A stretch of 64,000 nucleotides of DNA from JANJWP01 sp964482035. Lineage in GTDB: Bacteria; Patescibacteriota; Gracilibacteria; BD1-5; UBA2023. This document shows, in pieces, positions 18,899-29,673 of this stretch. Position 1 is the first letter of the stretch. The number at the start of each line of letters is the position of its first letter. The stretch lies in contig CAYZVC010000002.1 of the NCBI GenBank assembly GCA_964482035.1, forward strand, positions 248,001 through 312,000. Reading direction: 5' to 3'. The notes under the pieces were generated by a model that saw only the letters and a list, made by a program, of their open reading frames with translations, was not told the origin of the DNA and did no database searches. The position numbers and the translations under genes were made by a program.

Positions 18899-19501
18899 TT
18901 ATTCGAGGTGAGAAAGTAATTCCATAAGTCCTTCTTTGAAGAAAAACCCTTCCCATGAGGGGTCGTCTTTCGGAACGTCGAGCTCGTGTCTGCCGTCCGC
19001 GAAGTGACGCAGCGAAGTGAGCGGCCAGCCTTTGGGGTAGGGGAGCCGGGGTTCCTTGCCCATGAATCCCGGGATTTTTTCGGACTGGAAGAAATACCGC
19101 CCGTCCGGAAAATACAGGCACCGCGCGAACGGAATATGGAATTCCACCAAATCCCCCGGAATCGGACGGACCTTATCGAGTGCGAACTCGAGCCAGTCTT
19201 CGTCCGAAACGTCGTCGGGCAATTGGCCGGCCCATCTTCGGGCTTTTACGCCCGGTTCGCCGCCGAGCGCCGGAATGGCGAGCCCCGCGTCGTCGGAAAG
19301 GGTGGGAAGGCCGGTGGCGAGGCAGTACGCCCTCGCTTTGATGAGCGCGTTTTCTTCGACGGAATGGCCGTCTTCGATAGGATCGGGAATCGAAAAACCG
19401 AGATCGCTCAAATACTTGTGCTTCAGGCCCGTTCCCGCGAACAGGTTTTCGAACATTTTGATTTTCCCGGGGTTTCCGGTTCAGACGAGGAATTCTTGCA
19501 T
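18899..19501 (-). CDS. rdgB: RdgB/HAM1-type purine NTP pyrophosphatase
   Basis: 200-aa house-cleaning enzyme that hydrolyses ITP/XTP-type nucleotides. The substrate loop GTGNPGKIKMFENL at residues 7-20 is recovered only when UGA (residue 7) is read as glycine, moving the start to ATG 19501. Further family segments are VEENALIKARAY, LSDDAGLAIPALGGEPG and GFMGKEPRLPYPKG. Length is normal for the family. It is divergent from glyS and followed by a membrane protein gene. Confidence 0.88.
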
Positions 19502-19616
19502 TACGTGCCGATAGAAAAGACGTCCGGATGGTAGCGTTTTCCTTATGAAAGTCACGCGCGCCTTGCGTTCCGCGCGTTTTCCGATATCTTTTCCTTCGTA
19601 AGGTGATACGCTCTTC

Positions 19617-19757
19617 GTAAAAACGCCCGGATTGGCACCCGGTGCGGAAGGCGCGTTGAACCGAGAGAGCCGGAACTGTATCCGGAACTCGGGTGGAACC
19701 GCTCCGTTATTCGAACGGAGCCCCGAGGCTCGTGCGACCAATGCGCGAGCCTCTTTT
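19617..19757 (+). promoter_or_regulatory. T-box riboswitch in the glyS leader
   Basis: The T-box sequence GGGTGGAACCGC (19691-19702) is followed by hairpin GCTCCGTT/GAACGGAGC. Antiterminator closing strands CTCGGG (19688-19693) and CCCGAG (19722-19727) overlap the 5' arm of a terminator, GAGGCTCG/CGAGCCTC (19725-19732/19746-19753), which has a long U-rich tail. Upstream, AACGC (19622-19626) and GCGTT (19632-19636 region to 19656) can close a short Stem I with GCACC/GGTGC inside. A GAAGGC on its 3' side offers GGC as specifier codon (inference). The element should sense uncharged tRNA-Gly and control glyS. Confidence 0.85.
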
Positions 19758-19826
19758 CTTTCTTTGGAAAAGACGCTCCGCACGGTTGCTCGGGCGGATT
19801 TTATTATCCTCTCACTTTCTTCTTTT

Positions 19827-21257
19827 ATGGAAATGAAAGACCTCGTGGAGCTCGCGAAAGCGCGCGGCTTCGTATACCAGGGCTCCGAAATCTACGGCGG
19901 CCTCGCGAATTCTTGGGACTACGGACCGCTCGGTTCCCAGCTCAAGGAGAACATCAAGAACGCCTGGATCAAGAACTTCGTCCAGAAGCGTACCGACATG
20001 GTCCTTCTCGACGCGGCGATCCTTATGAACCCGAACGTTTGGGTGGCTTCCGGCCACGTAGGCGGATTCTCGGACCCGCTCACCGACTGCAAGGCCTGCA
20101 AGACCCGCCACCGCGCGGACAAGCTCATCGAATCGGCCGAAACCAACCCGGACAACGCCGACGAAGCCGAACTCAACGTCTACTTCAAGCGCGTATTCGG
20201 CGAGCGTTTCGCCAAGGAGGACAAGAACGCCCTCATCTTGGAACTCATGATGAAGCAGATCAAGTGTCCGAACTGCGGAAAGAAGGATTGGACCGAAATC
20301 CGCAACTTCAACCTCATGTTCAAGACGTTCCAGGGCGTCACCGACGACTCGACCTCGATGGTCTACCTCCGTCCGGAAACCGCTCAGGGAATCTTCGTGA
20401 ACTTCGCCAACGTCGCCCGTACTTCCCGCAAGAAGGTCCCGTTCGGCGTGGCACAGGTAGGTAAGGCGTTCCGCAACGAAATCACTCCGGGCAACTTCAT
20501 CTTCCGCACCCGAGAATTCGAACAGATGGAAATCGAATTCTTCTGCGAACCGGAATCCGTCGCTCCGGGCAAGCACCTCGAATGGCACGGCCTCTGGAAG
20601 AACGCGTGCTGGTCGTTCCTTACCGACGTGATTGGCATCAAGGCCGACTCTCTCCGTTTCCGCGACCATTCGCCGGAAGAACTCTCGCACTACTCGGCCG
20701 CTACCACCGACATCGAATTCAAGTTCCCGTTCGGTTGGGGCGAACTCTGGGGTATCGCCGACCGTACCGACTTCGACTTGAACGCCCACATGAAGGAGTC
20801 CAAGTCCGACCTCGCGTACTTCGACCCGTACACCAACACCAAGTACGTTCCCTACGTCATCGAACCGTCCGTCGGTTTGACCCGTCTCTTCCTCGCGACC
20901 CTCGCCAACGCCTACGACGAAGTCGAGGCCGGCGAAGGCAAGCGCGTGGTCATGCGTTTCGCTCCGGCGATCGCTCCGGTCAAAGTGGCCGTCCTCCCGC
21001 TCGTAAAGAAGCTTTCCGAAGAGGCAAAGTCGATCTACTCGCTCCTCGCCGAACACTTCGCCTGCGAATACGACGAAGCCGGCGCCATCGGTAAGCGCTA
21101 CTACCGCGCCGACGAATCGGGCATCCCGTTCGCCATCTGCGTCGACCCGGAAAACTACGAAGCCGGACAAGTTACGGTCCGCGACCGCGACACCGGACTT
21201 CAGGAAACCGTGAAGATTGCCGATCTCGTCGAATTCTTCCGCAAGAAGGGTTGCTAA
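19827..21257 (+). CDS. glyS: Glycyl-tRNA synthetase
   Basis: 476-aa class II, dimeric-type GlyRS (single-chain form as in archaea, eukaryotes and Thermus/Bacillota relatives, not GlyQ/GlyS tetramer). It shows KARGFVYQGSEIYGGLANSWDYGP, the GHVGGFSDP insertion with CKACK and CPNCGKK zinc-type knuckles, motif 2 FRNEITPGNFIFRTREFEQME, motif 3 VIEPSVGLTR and an anticodon-binding C-terminal domain. It must charge the UCA-anticodon tRNA-Gly as well as normal tRNA-Gly in a code-25 cell. No UGA is used in its own gene. The start ATG 19827 follows the T-box terminator; there is no clear SD. Confidence 0.96.
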   Translation: MEMKDLVELAKARGFVYQGSEIYGGLANSWDYGPLGSQLKENIKNAWIKNFVQKRTDMVLLDAAILMNPNVWVASGHVGGFSDPLTDCKACKTRHRADKLIESAETNPDNADEAELNVYFKRVFGERFAKEDKNALILELMMKQIKCPNCGKKDWTEIRNFNLMFKTFQGVTDDSTSMVYLRPETAQGIFVNFANVARTSRKKVPFGVAQVGKAFRNEITPGNFIFRTREFEQMEIEFFCEPESVAPGKHLEWHGLWKNACWSFLTDVIGIKADSLRFRDHSPEELSHYSAATTDIEFKFPFGWGELWGIADRTDFDLNAHMKESKSDLAYFDPYTNTKYVPYVIEPSVGLTRLFLATLANAYDEVEAGEGKRVVMRFAPAIAPVKVAVLPLVKKLSEEAKSIYSLLAEHFACEYDEAGAIGKRYYRADESGIPFAICVDPENYEAGQVTVRDRDTGLQETVKIADLVEFFRKKGC

Positions 21258-21628
21258 TGAAAGCCTTTTTAGAACTCTTCCCTTGTCCGAAGGTGAAGTG
21301 CGTTCCGTTTTTCGCCTGCCTTCTCGTCGCTCAGGCTTGCATGCTCATTTCCAATTCGTACTCATCCGCGGGAAATAGGCTGGAACTGATGCATAGGCGA
21401 AGTTCGATAAATTCGACCCTTTCCGTTCAGGAAAGGCTTTCGGAAGCGAGTCTCCGTTCTGAAGCCGACTATTACGAAAAAGTCTCCCAATTGCGTAAGA
21501 ATGACAGGAACTTTAGAAACGCGTCCGTAGTAGCGGGATTTTTCGCCGTCCTCCTGTGACTCAGCATCTTCTCAAAGATCGATACGAAGAAGCTCGCCCA
21601 ACTTGCATGACGCATCGGTAATAAGTAA
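21257..21628 (+). CDS. Small membrane protein with two TM helices (123 aa)
   Basis: ATG 21257 overlaps the glyS TAA, so it is translationally coupled. There are two hydrophobic helices (about 15-32 and 93-108) with a charged, probably coiled-coil stretch between them (RLELMHRRSS through ADYYEKVSQLRKN). Two UGA-glycines near the C-terminus are needed to reach TAA 21626. No family recognised. Confidence 0.6.
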
Positions 21629-21684
21629 GGACAGGCAAGATTTCGAAAATCAGGCCTTTCGTAAGAACGGTCGTTAATCGCATG

Positions 21685-21717
21685 AAAAATCCCGCCCTTC
21701 ATCGGGGCGGGATTTTC
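21685..21717. terminator. Bidirectional terminator
   Basis: AAAATCCCGCCC (21686-21697) pairs with GGGCGGGATTTT (21705-21716). It serves the glyS operon on plus and the 21719 gene on minus. Confidence 0.85.
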
Positions 21718-21718
21718 G

Positions 21719-22303
21719 TTAGTCGTCGATGAATTGGTCCTCGACTCCCATGTCGAGTGCGTCGATGATCCGATATCAGAGCTTTTGTTGGAGGAAATCG
21801 GGAATCCAGTCGTCTTTTATCGCTTCGGCGTATTCGCTTTCCCTGCGTTCTTCCACTTCCCGTACCCGTTTGAGCATGTTCGCTTCGGCAGTCTCTATGG
21901 CTTTGGGGATTTTCGCTCGGATGACATCCATTTCTTCGGACTTTTCGTAGGTCGAGAGGTATTTCTTGATTTCCTCGAATTCTTTCGCGTTCAAAAAGAC
22001 CGAGAAACATTCGGGACACATGTCCACGTGGATGCCGGAGTCGTACGAATATTCGCGTTCAGACATTTGGGTTCCGCAGCGCGAACACGGCCTCGCGTCC
22101 GTGGGAAGGCGGTCGGGGGCGTCGTCGCCGCGGTAGACTTTTTCGGTTACTAAAACGGTATCCATTGAAGATTTCGCTTCGGCGGCGAGTTCTTTGAAGT
22201 CAAAGAACGTACCCCCGCAGGAATCGCAGGTTTCGTATTGGGTGGCACCGGTCGAAACGGTGCGCATTTCGACGTTACGGCAGGACGGACAAACGGTGGA
22301 CAT
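21719..22303 (-). CDS. Zinc-finger protein (zf-TFIIB-like, double CxxC sets)
   Basis: 194-aa protein with two zinc-ribbon modules: CPSC and CDSCGGTFFDFKEL at residues 5-40, and CSRCG and CPECFSVFLNAKEFEEIKKYL at 72-115. The CxxCxGxFxDxxEL pattern is that of zf-TFIIB (COG3809-like) proteins. A long charged helix follows. One UGA-glycine near residue 176 extends the C-terminus by 18 residues to TAA 21719. Function unknown. Confidence 0.75.
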
Positions 22304-22320
22304 GGTTTTTAGGATTTCGG

Positions 22321-23415
22321 TTATCGGTTCGCTTCGAGATTCTCGATTCTCGATTTCAAAGTCTCGTTTTCTTTCTTAAGCTCTTTCACCGCCTCTACGA
22401 GTACTGCGGTAACGTTGGCGTACTGGACGGATTTGTATCCGTCGGAGCCCGTTCTTACGAGGGCGGGAACCTGCTTTTCGACTTCCTGCGCGATGAATCC
22501 CACTTGGGCGCCGCTTCATTTGAGCGGGTCTTTCCATTCGAACGTGACGCCGCGGAGGCCGGAAACGGTTTCGAGGGCGTTCGGAATGGTTTCGATATTT
22601 TTCTTGAGCCGTTCGTCGGAGGTGACGTTGAACGCGGTCGCGTTTACGGCACCGGCATGCCAAGCGTTTCCGGAGGTCGCGAAGTAGTGCCTCACGGTGG
22701 AGGCGGCTTCGGATCAGCAGGTGCCGCCGTTGCACGATCCTCCCCAAATGGAGAACCGGTCATCTTCTTGGAGGTTGTCGTGGAGGTACAGTCGCAAATC
22801 GGTCTGATCGTAGGCTCCGTTTACGCGGCGGATGTACGTGTCGTCGCTGTTTTCCGAGAGCGCTCAGAACCTGAAAGCGTAGCCGGTATCGAGGCGGACG
22901 TCTCCGGCCACCTGAAGTTTATGGTCGGGCGTTACGGTTCCGATTCCCACGTTTCCGGTGGCACTTATGCGCATGCGTTCGGTATTGTTCGTGCGGAACG
23001 AAAGCGGATGGTTGGACGTGACGTTCATGATCACGTCAGTGTTTTGCCAGGTCTGCACGTTGAACATCTGCCCTCATTTCGTATTCGAAATATGGAACAT
23101 GGCGACTCCGTTTCCCGCCGCGTCGTTCGCGTGGGCCCGTACGACGACCCCGTCGCCGCCGACGACGTCGAGCTTGTTTCCCGGAGTAGGCGTCCCAATT
23201 CCCACGTTTCCGTTTGCGAACGAAAAATTCGACAAGCCGTTGTCGAGCGCTTGCAGCGCGGGGGAAATCTTGTTCCATTCGGACGCCGAAACTCCCGAGC
23301 CGCTCACAGCGTTCGCCGGAAAGTTCGTGACGAACGCGGAATATCCTACCGAGAACGCTCAGAGCGTTCCGAAGAAGGCGGTCGCCCAGATGACGGGGGA
23401 TTTGAATTGGTTCAT
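22321..23415 (-). CDS. Membrane-anchored tail-fibre-like protein with S74 chaperone domain (paralogue P1)
   Basis: 364-aa protein from ATG 23413-23415, with five UGA-glycines. An N-terminal hydrophobic anchor (VIWATAFFGTLGAFSVGYSAF) is followed by an SASEWN motif, then tail-fibre-like repeats with GNVGIGTPTPGNKLDV and GNVGIGTVTPDHKLQV. The C-terminal S74/endosialidase-chaperone domain has SDERLKKNI, the region where such domains self-cleave, VGFIAQEVEKQVPALV and a terminal coiled coil. Family knowledge: S74 domains assemble trimeric fibres and then cut themselves off. It lies directly downstream of the fibrinogen-type prepilin. Confidence 0.85.
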
Positions 23416-23433
23416 AAATTGGTCGATTACGGA

Positions 23434-24927
23434 TTATTTTACGTAAATATCGTTCCAAGAGACTCACTGTCGGTGACTCGCGATTCCTCCGGCGAAATCT
23501 ACCGCGTTTCCACCGACCGACGGGAACGATCCGTTCGTCGTAGTTGAGCGGGTCCCGATTCCGGCGTATACGAGATCGCCGTACGCTACCATGTAAGGAC
23601 ATACCAGAAGGCCTTCCGTATACGTGTAGGAACCGCCATACGTCTGGTTCCAGTAGAGCGCGTCGACGTCGTAGTACGAAAGATTGGCGTTTCAGAGCGC
23701 CGCGGTTTGTCACATGGCTACCCGGCATGAGGTTCCCGCAGGAAGCCAAGAAGTTGAAGCCGTTTTTTTCTGTGCGAAAGTCGAAGTGGAGTTCGAAGAT
23801 TCGTAGACGATGTCCGCCGTTCCGTCGGATGAACTCTTCATTCGGATGTACCGGAATCCCAAATTTTTGATGGTTTTTTCCAAGTCTCCCGAATTGATGG
23901 CCACGCCGGCCGCCTGATTGAAATTCGTATTCGTCCCCGCCGTCCCGTTGTAAAAATTCCCGCCGCGGCTGTACGTCGCGCCCGAAAGCTGGGGCGAGAT
24001 GAGAAGCGTCCAACCTCCTCACCTGAGCGTCATGTCGCAGTACGTCACGTACGGGGTTACGGCGCTTCCGGCTCCGTCGGGGTCGATGGAGTACGCTCCG
24101 TCTTGCCCGGTTCCGGTACTCGTGCTCCATACTTCGCCGTGAGGTGCGGTCGAAATCGAAGTCCGATAGTCGTTGCAGCTCGCAAGGACCGTTCCGTCTC
24201 CTTTTTTCCAAGGGTTCGCGGAGGTTCCCGATCCCGTCCAAACCGCGACCTTATTGACCGTGACGGATCCTCCGGCATCGACGAGCGCGCCGGTCAGACT
24301 TCCCGAAGACGGGTTTTTTACGAGTCCGTTCACGGATCCCGACATGCCGACGGGGAAATTTCCCGTAACGCTCACGTTTCCCGAGGTCGGCACTCCGGCG
24401 ACCTGTACGTATCATCTGGTGCGGGTTTTTCCATTCGCCGCACTTTCCGTAGCATCGACGGCTCAGACGATGGGCAGCGCGGAATCGGCGGTTGCCGCGA
24501 GGGCGTTCTCGGTTCCCCCGAAAGCGAGCCTTTCCAGTGCGTCGAAACGCCCGGCGACTTTGAATTTTGCCGGATTCATCTTGAGTTTCGCGAAATCGGG
24601 ATTTCCGGCCGAATAGTTGGTTCCCGCTTGGTTCCAATCGCCGCCGGTGAGGGTGGTCTGTCCTTCCGCGAAGGCTACCACGGCTCAAGAGAGCGCCCAG
24701 TTCGCGTCGTGGACGACATAGTACCGCGGCGAATTTCCGGTTACGGCGCTTTCGCTCACGATGGCGGAATATACGGAACGCACGTTCGTTTTTACGGCGG
24801 ATTCCTTAGCGTCCTGCGAATACCCGGAAAGGGCTAAAAAACCGACGGTAGCCAAAATCGCGAGGATAGTGACGACGACGATGAGTTCTGCGAGAGTGAA
24901 GCCTTTGATTTTTTTCAGTTTTTCCAT
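23434..24927 (-). CDS. Giant type IV prepilin-like protein with fibrinogen-like head (pilin 1)
   Basis: 497-aa protein. The N-terminus is a class III prepilin signal: a short basic leader, then GFTLAELIVVVTILAILATVGF, cleaved after the Gly by prepilin peptidase. A conserved stalk region follows (SPRYYVVHD, TGGDWNQAGTNYSAGNPDF, KLKMNPAKFKV). The C-terminal half ends in a fibrinogen-like segment, YCDMTLRGGGWTLLISPQ, where the first Gly of GGGW is UGA. Seven UGA-glycines in all. Typical pilins are 120-180 aa, so this is a pilin carrying a binding head. The next gene downstream is P1. A promoter is at 24955-24982. Confidence 0.88.
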
Positions 24928-24954
24928 GGGCTTCCGAAAACGGATTACGTGCGC

Positions 24955-24982
24955 AGTTTATCAGATGTTAATTCTTTGTCGA
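24955..24982 (-). promoter_or_regulatory. Promoter of pilin 1
   Basis: Minus-strand TCGACA (24982-24977), 16-base spacer, TAAACT (24960-24955). It sits divergently to the FtsX-like gene promoter. Confidence 0.45.
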
Positions 24983-25012
24983 GCCTTTGGAACGCGCGGA
25001 AATTTTCCATAT

Positions 25013-25040
25013 TTGCACGGTTGGTGCTTCGGAGTACTAT
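25013..25040 (+). promoter_or_regulatory. Promoter of the FtsX-like gene
   Basis: TTGCAC (25013-25018), 16-base spacer, TACTAT (25035-25040). Transcription would start near 25047, which argues for ATG 25068 rather than an upstream ATG at 24987. Confidence 0.5.
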
Positions 25041-25067
25041 GCCCGCTTACGTCCGCACCCCGAGAAC

Positions 25068-27518
25068 ATGCTCCTCTCATTCGCCCATACGGCTTTCCGT
25101 GCGTCCAAACGCGAATTTTTCGCCGCGTTCTTCGCTTTTTTCGTAGCCTTTTCGGTATTTCTCATCGTCGATTCGCTCTCGAAAGCGGTAGTTTCACAGG
25201 TGGAGCTCGAAGCTCGCCCGGCCCTTGGGGCCGACGTGACGGTCACTTCGAACGCTCCGTTTACCCAAGATCAGGAATCCGCAGTTTCCGAAGCCTGCGA
25301 GAAGTTTTCCGCCGAGTGCTCCAGAAAGGTTTCCTTTGCTTCGACGCTGTTCGACAAACAGGGAAAAACCGCCCTTTTGAAATTCGTAGGGGTGGAACCC
25401 GGGTATCCGTACTACGGGGATTTCCAATTTCTTCCGCAGGACGCGAAAAACTCCGCGACCTTGTCGGTAACTTCCGAAGGCATGCCGTCCGATGGGGGAT
25501 TCCTCGCGGATTCGGCGTTCCTCGCGCGTTTCGCTTCCGGTGGGACGATTCCGTTTTTCGGTAAGGTCATCGTCTCCGAGGGCGTCGTGACGAAATCCCC
25601 GGAATCAGGGTTTTCATTCGGCGAAGACAATGGCACCGTGCTCGTTTCGTATGCTGCCGCCATAGCGGTTCCAGAAATCAAGACCATCTCCCGGGCCGAT
25701 TTCGCTATGGTAGCGAAAACGAAAGACGAGAAAACCGCGGATGCCCTTTCCGCGGCGTTGAAAAAAGATCTCCGGCTTTCCGGGGTCCGGGTTCGGAGTT
25801 TCCGTGGCGGAGCCGGCGGCGCTGCCCGGATCGTCGACGACGTGACCGCCTACGTTTCCGAGGCCATCGCGGTCGTGTTCTTCCTTGCCGGTACGGCGGC
25901 GTTCTTCTTCTCGAAGGCCGTTTGGATATCGAACAGGAGGTATTTCTCGGTTCTGCGGATTCTCGGGGCTTCGAGGTTTTCGGTTTCCGCGGCGTTCGTG
26001 GCGTTCTTTCTCGCCGCGGCGCTTCTCGCCGCGGCGCTTCTCGCCGCATTCTGTGCGGTCGCGGTATCTTCGTTCGGTCTCCGGTTCGCCCCGATTCCCG
26101 CGTCTTTCGGCGTTCCGAACGTCTGATGGCGCGAAATCCTCCGTCTTTTCGCGACGTTTCCGTTCGTCGTCCTGCCTGCGGCGATCCCCGGAGTCGTATC
26201 GGTTTTTTCCACTCCGCCGCTCTCCGGATTGGGAGAGCCGAAAATTTCGCTTCCGGGCATTCGCGACGGGGTCGGGGCTTTCGTGGCGACGCTTTCGGCC
26301 TCGTTTCTGTTCCTCTTCCTCGTATCGGGGCTGTCCGCCTTCGATTCGCTGAAAAAATCCGCGTCCGTCATTCTGGCCGTAGCGGTCGTACTGCTTTTGG
26401 CATACGCGTCGATCCGGTTCGTCGCCCGGACGTTTTCAGCTATCGAAACCAAGGATTTCGCATTCACCGACGCCGTCCGCCTTGCCGTTTCTCCAGGAAG
26501 TCCGGCGTTTCCGGTAGTCGCCGCGTTTCTCGTTCCGGCAGTCCTTCTCGCCTCGTTCTCTTCGCTCGCGTTTCATTTTTCGAGCGAACTCCAACGGCTG
26601 TCTTCGTCAGGGTACGACGTCTTCGCCATCAACCTGAAAGAGTCCGATGCCGAGGCCGTACGAAAAGAATTTCCCAAGTCGGAATCGTACTCGATCATCC
26701 GCGCGAGAATTTCGAGAATCAACGGACGAACTCTTGCCGAACATTTGAACGGCGAACCTTCCCGCGAATTTTCCCGCGAGTTCAACGCCACGTCTTCCGA
26801 ACTCCCGAACGCCGTAATCCAAGGGGAAAACCGCGCGGTGAAGATCGGCGAAGTCTCGCTCGACGACGAATTTTCCAAAAGCCTCGGAATCGGAGTGGGG
26901 GATACGATCGCTTTTTCAGTCATGGGGCGCGAATTCGACTTGAAGGCCGTGAACGTCCGATCGAGCGATCGGGAAGGCGTCCGTCCGTTCTTTTATTTCA
27001 GCGTCGCTCCGGGCGAGTTTTCCAAAGTCCCCCCTTCGTATTTCGTCGCCGCTTCAGTTCCCGATACGGAAGTCTTCAAATCTGAAACGCTGAAGGTTTC
27101 GGGGGCGTACGTTTCGTTCGTCGACGTCCGCGAGGCGGTCGGAATCGTACGTTCGGCCGCGGATAGGATCCTGCCTGCCGTCTGGGCGTTTCTTGCCGCG
27201 ATCGCCGTCCTTTCCGTCACCGTCGGAATCGCCGCGCTCTCGTCGCTCAAGGGGTTCCGAAACGCGCGCGAAAAAACCTACCGAGCCATCGGGGCGACGA
27301 AGAAATTCCTTAGGCGGCAATCTCTCCATACACTCGCGTTCTACGTCGTTTCCGCCTTCCTCGCGGCTGCCGTAGTGGCGTTCCCCGCGGTTTGGGGGTG
27401 AATCGCTTCGGTTTCGTTTTTGCAATTCTCGCTCGCCGCAGGCTTCAAAGCGGTGGCGGTGCTTTTCATTTTCCTGATAGCGGCTTCTTCGGCCGTCGCG
27501 GTTTTCGAGAAGAGGTAG
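25068..27518 (+). CDS. FtsX-like ABC permease (YbbP/lipoprotein-export type)
   Basis: 816-aa membrane protein. There is a TM helix near the N-terminus (FFAAFFAFFVAFSVFLIV), a large extracytoplasmic domain, three TM helices around 270-370, a second half with additional helices and a second extracytoplasmic domain, and a closing FtsX segment (RNAREKTYRAIGATKKFLRRQ) before the last helices. This duplicated FtsX layout is typical of LolC/E, MacB and YbbP permeases. No partner ATPase lies beside it. Two UGA-glycines. It ends three bases from the convergent PBP gene. Confidence 0.82.
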
Positions 27519-27521
27519 GAC

Positions 27522-29570
27522 CTATTCGTCCACCGTGAATTCCACGGTTTTTTCCCCGACTTTCGAGCGTCATCTCCAGAGCGTGATCGTAAGTTCGTGA
27601 CCTCCTTTTTTCAAATCGGGAACGGTGATTCCCGTTTTCGGCATCGACTTGCCGTCGAGGGTCCATTCGGAGCGGTCGAATCCGATGCCGGTCGCGAATT
27701 TCGGGAGCGTCGCTTGCGTGGCTTTTGGGAGGTTCGGATCGGCAAAATACCGCGTACCGCCGAGAGGGGAGAGAATTTCCAAGTAACCTCAGGCGTCAGC
27801 TTCGAGAGCGACGTCGGCGGGAGCGCCTCCCGGCTCTTCGAGCGTCGTGACGATTCGGGAGAAGATTTCTCCCGCCCCGGTTGCGCCCGATACGCCCTTC
27901 ATGTTCGAACCGTCCTTGTTGCCGCTCCAAACGGCGACGAGGTATTTTTTAGTATATCAGACGGCGTAGTTGTCGCGGAAATTACGGGAAGTCCCCGTTT
28001 TTACGAACACGAAATGTTCGGGAAAATCGAGCGCGGTCAACGCTCAGAATTCCCGGAGCTTGAAAGACCGGTTAGTGAGGATTTTTTCGACGTTCAGCGC
28101 CGCCTCCGGTTTGGCGGCCTTGTGGCACGACGCGCGTTCGCCCGGCACGATGACGAAGTCGCAGAAGTTTCCGGCGTCCGAAAACACCGTATAGGCCCGC
28201 AGGAGTTCGTAGAGGGGAATTTCGCCGACCCCGAGCGTAAGCGCGAGACCGTAGTGGTCGGCATCTTCGGCAAGCGTGGAAATCCCAATGGAACGCATGA
28301 ATTTCAAGAGCTCGCCCACGCCAACTTTTTCCGCCATCTTGACCGCCGGGACGTTCAGGCTGCCCGCGAGCGCTTCGGCGACCGTGACGGGTCAGCGGTA
28401 GGAGAGGGAATAGTTCTTGGGTTCGTACGGGGTGCCTTCAGCGGTTTCGAAAGCCACGGGAAGGTCGAGAACGGTATCTTCGGGCTTTACGTCCTCGTCC
28501 TGCATAGCTAAGAGATACGTGAACGGTTTGGCCGTAGACCCTATCTGACGCGGGGCGAAAACGGCGTTCACTTGGCCACCTTCGGATGACGAATAGTCCG
28601 CCCCGCCCATGAGGACGAGGATTTCTTTCGTTTGGCGGTCGACCATGAGGACGGCGTAATCCGAGACGTTGCGCCACGCGATTTCCGAAAGCGTCCCGTC
28701 CGCGATTTTTTGGACCTGGTTCGTCAGGTCGAGGTCGATCGAGGTCTTCAAGAACGGACGTCCGTCGTTCTCCGTCCTAATTTTCCGGGATTTAATGGAA
28801 TCGGCGACGTAGGGGAGCGCGTTTTTCGGAACGGGGAACGAAAGTTTTTCCGCGATGACGAGGGGGAGTTTTTCTTTCGGGAGGATGCCCGCTTCGGCGA
28901 GAGATTCCGCGACGTTTTCGAACCGTTCCCGAAAGGCGGCCGGATTTTTTACCGGATCGTATTTGGAAGGATTTTTCCCCATGGAGAGAAGCGCGATCTG
29001 TTCGGCTTCCGTAAGATTTTTCGGTTCTTTTCCGAAATAGCTTTTCGCGGCCGAGGCATATCACTTGGAAAGTCTTCCGTACGATACTCGATTGAGGTAT
29101 TCCGCGAGGATCGCTTCCTTGGAAAGCCTTCCGTCGAGACGGAGGGCGTAAACGGCCTCGGCGATTTTACGTCACCACGTGCGGTCGCTTTCGATCCAGA
29201 GGGAGTTGCGCACGAGTCCGGTATCGAGCGTCGAGGCGCCTTCGCGCACTCATCCGTAGCGGAAATTCCGGTAGAACGCCCGGACGATGCCGACGGGGTC
29301 GAGTCAGAAGTGCGAAAAGAACCGCCGGTCTTCTAAGGAAACGAGCGCGTTTCTGGTAAATTCTGGGACGTCGGAATAGGTGAGCGGACGGTGGCGGAAC
29401 CCTTTTTCGGAAAGCGTTTCCCCGATTTCGTTCCCGTGGCGGTCGAGGATGACGGTCGAGTACGGTTCGTTCGGGAGTTCGAAAGGCAGCGCGTACCGTA
29501 AAACGGCGAACGCCAGAAGGAGGGCGAACGCGAAGACGGCGGAGTATTGGAAAAATCTTCGGAGATTCAT
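27522..29570 (-). CDS. pbpC: Bifunctional penicillin-binding protein, PBP1C-like
   Basis: 682-aa peptidoglycan glycosyltransferase/transpeptidase. An N-terminal TM anchor (QYSAVFAFALLLAFAVL) is followed by GT51 (EDRRFFSHFG, GASTLDTGLVRN, SKEAILAEYLNR), a transpeptidase with Ser345 in QIGSTAKPF and KTGTS, and a C-terminal BiPBP_C-type beta domain (SEWTLDGKSM). Nine UGA-glycines, several at conserved family glycines such as HFG and RLSKG. In proteobacteria pbpC neighbours the alpha-2-macroglobulin gene yfhM; here the macroglobulin gene starts at 34245. ATG 29570 has no clear SD. Confidence 0.9.
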
Positions 29571-29605
29571 GGAGTTTCGGTTGGTAGGATTGTACCCGGG
29601 AATCC

Positions 29606-29636
29606 GAAAAAGAAAGCCCCCGCTTGTGGCGGGGGC
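29606..29636 (-). terminator. Terminator of the 29674 gene
   Basis: GCCCCCGC (29616-29623) and GCGGGGGC (29629-29636) form an 8-bp GC stem with TTTCTTTTT on the minus strand. Confidence 0.85.
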
Positions 29637-29673
29637 CTGAGACGGACGTTGGGTAACGGACGACTCTGAAGGG

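Noticed and set aside
22321..24927. One fused pilin-S74 protein across the whole stretch
   Set aside because: A TAA at 23434-23436 in the same frame and a new ATG with its own membrane anchor at 23415 separate two proteins.
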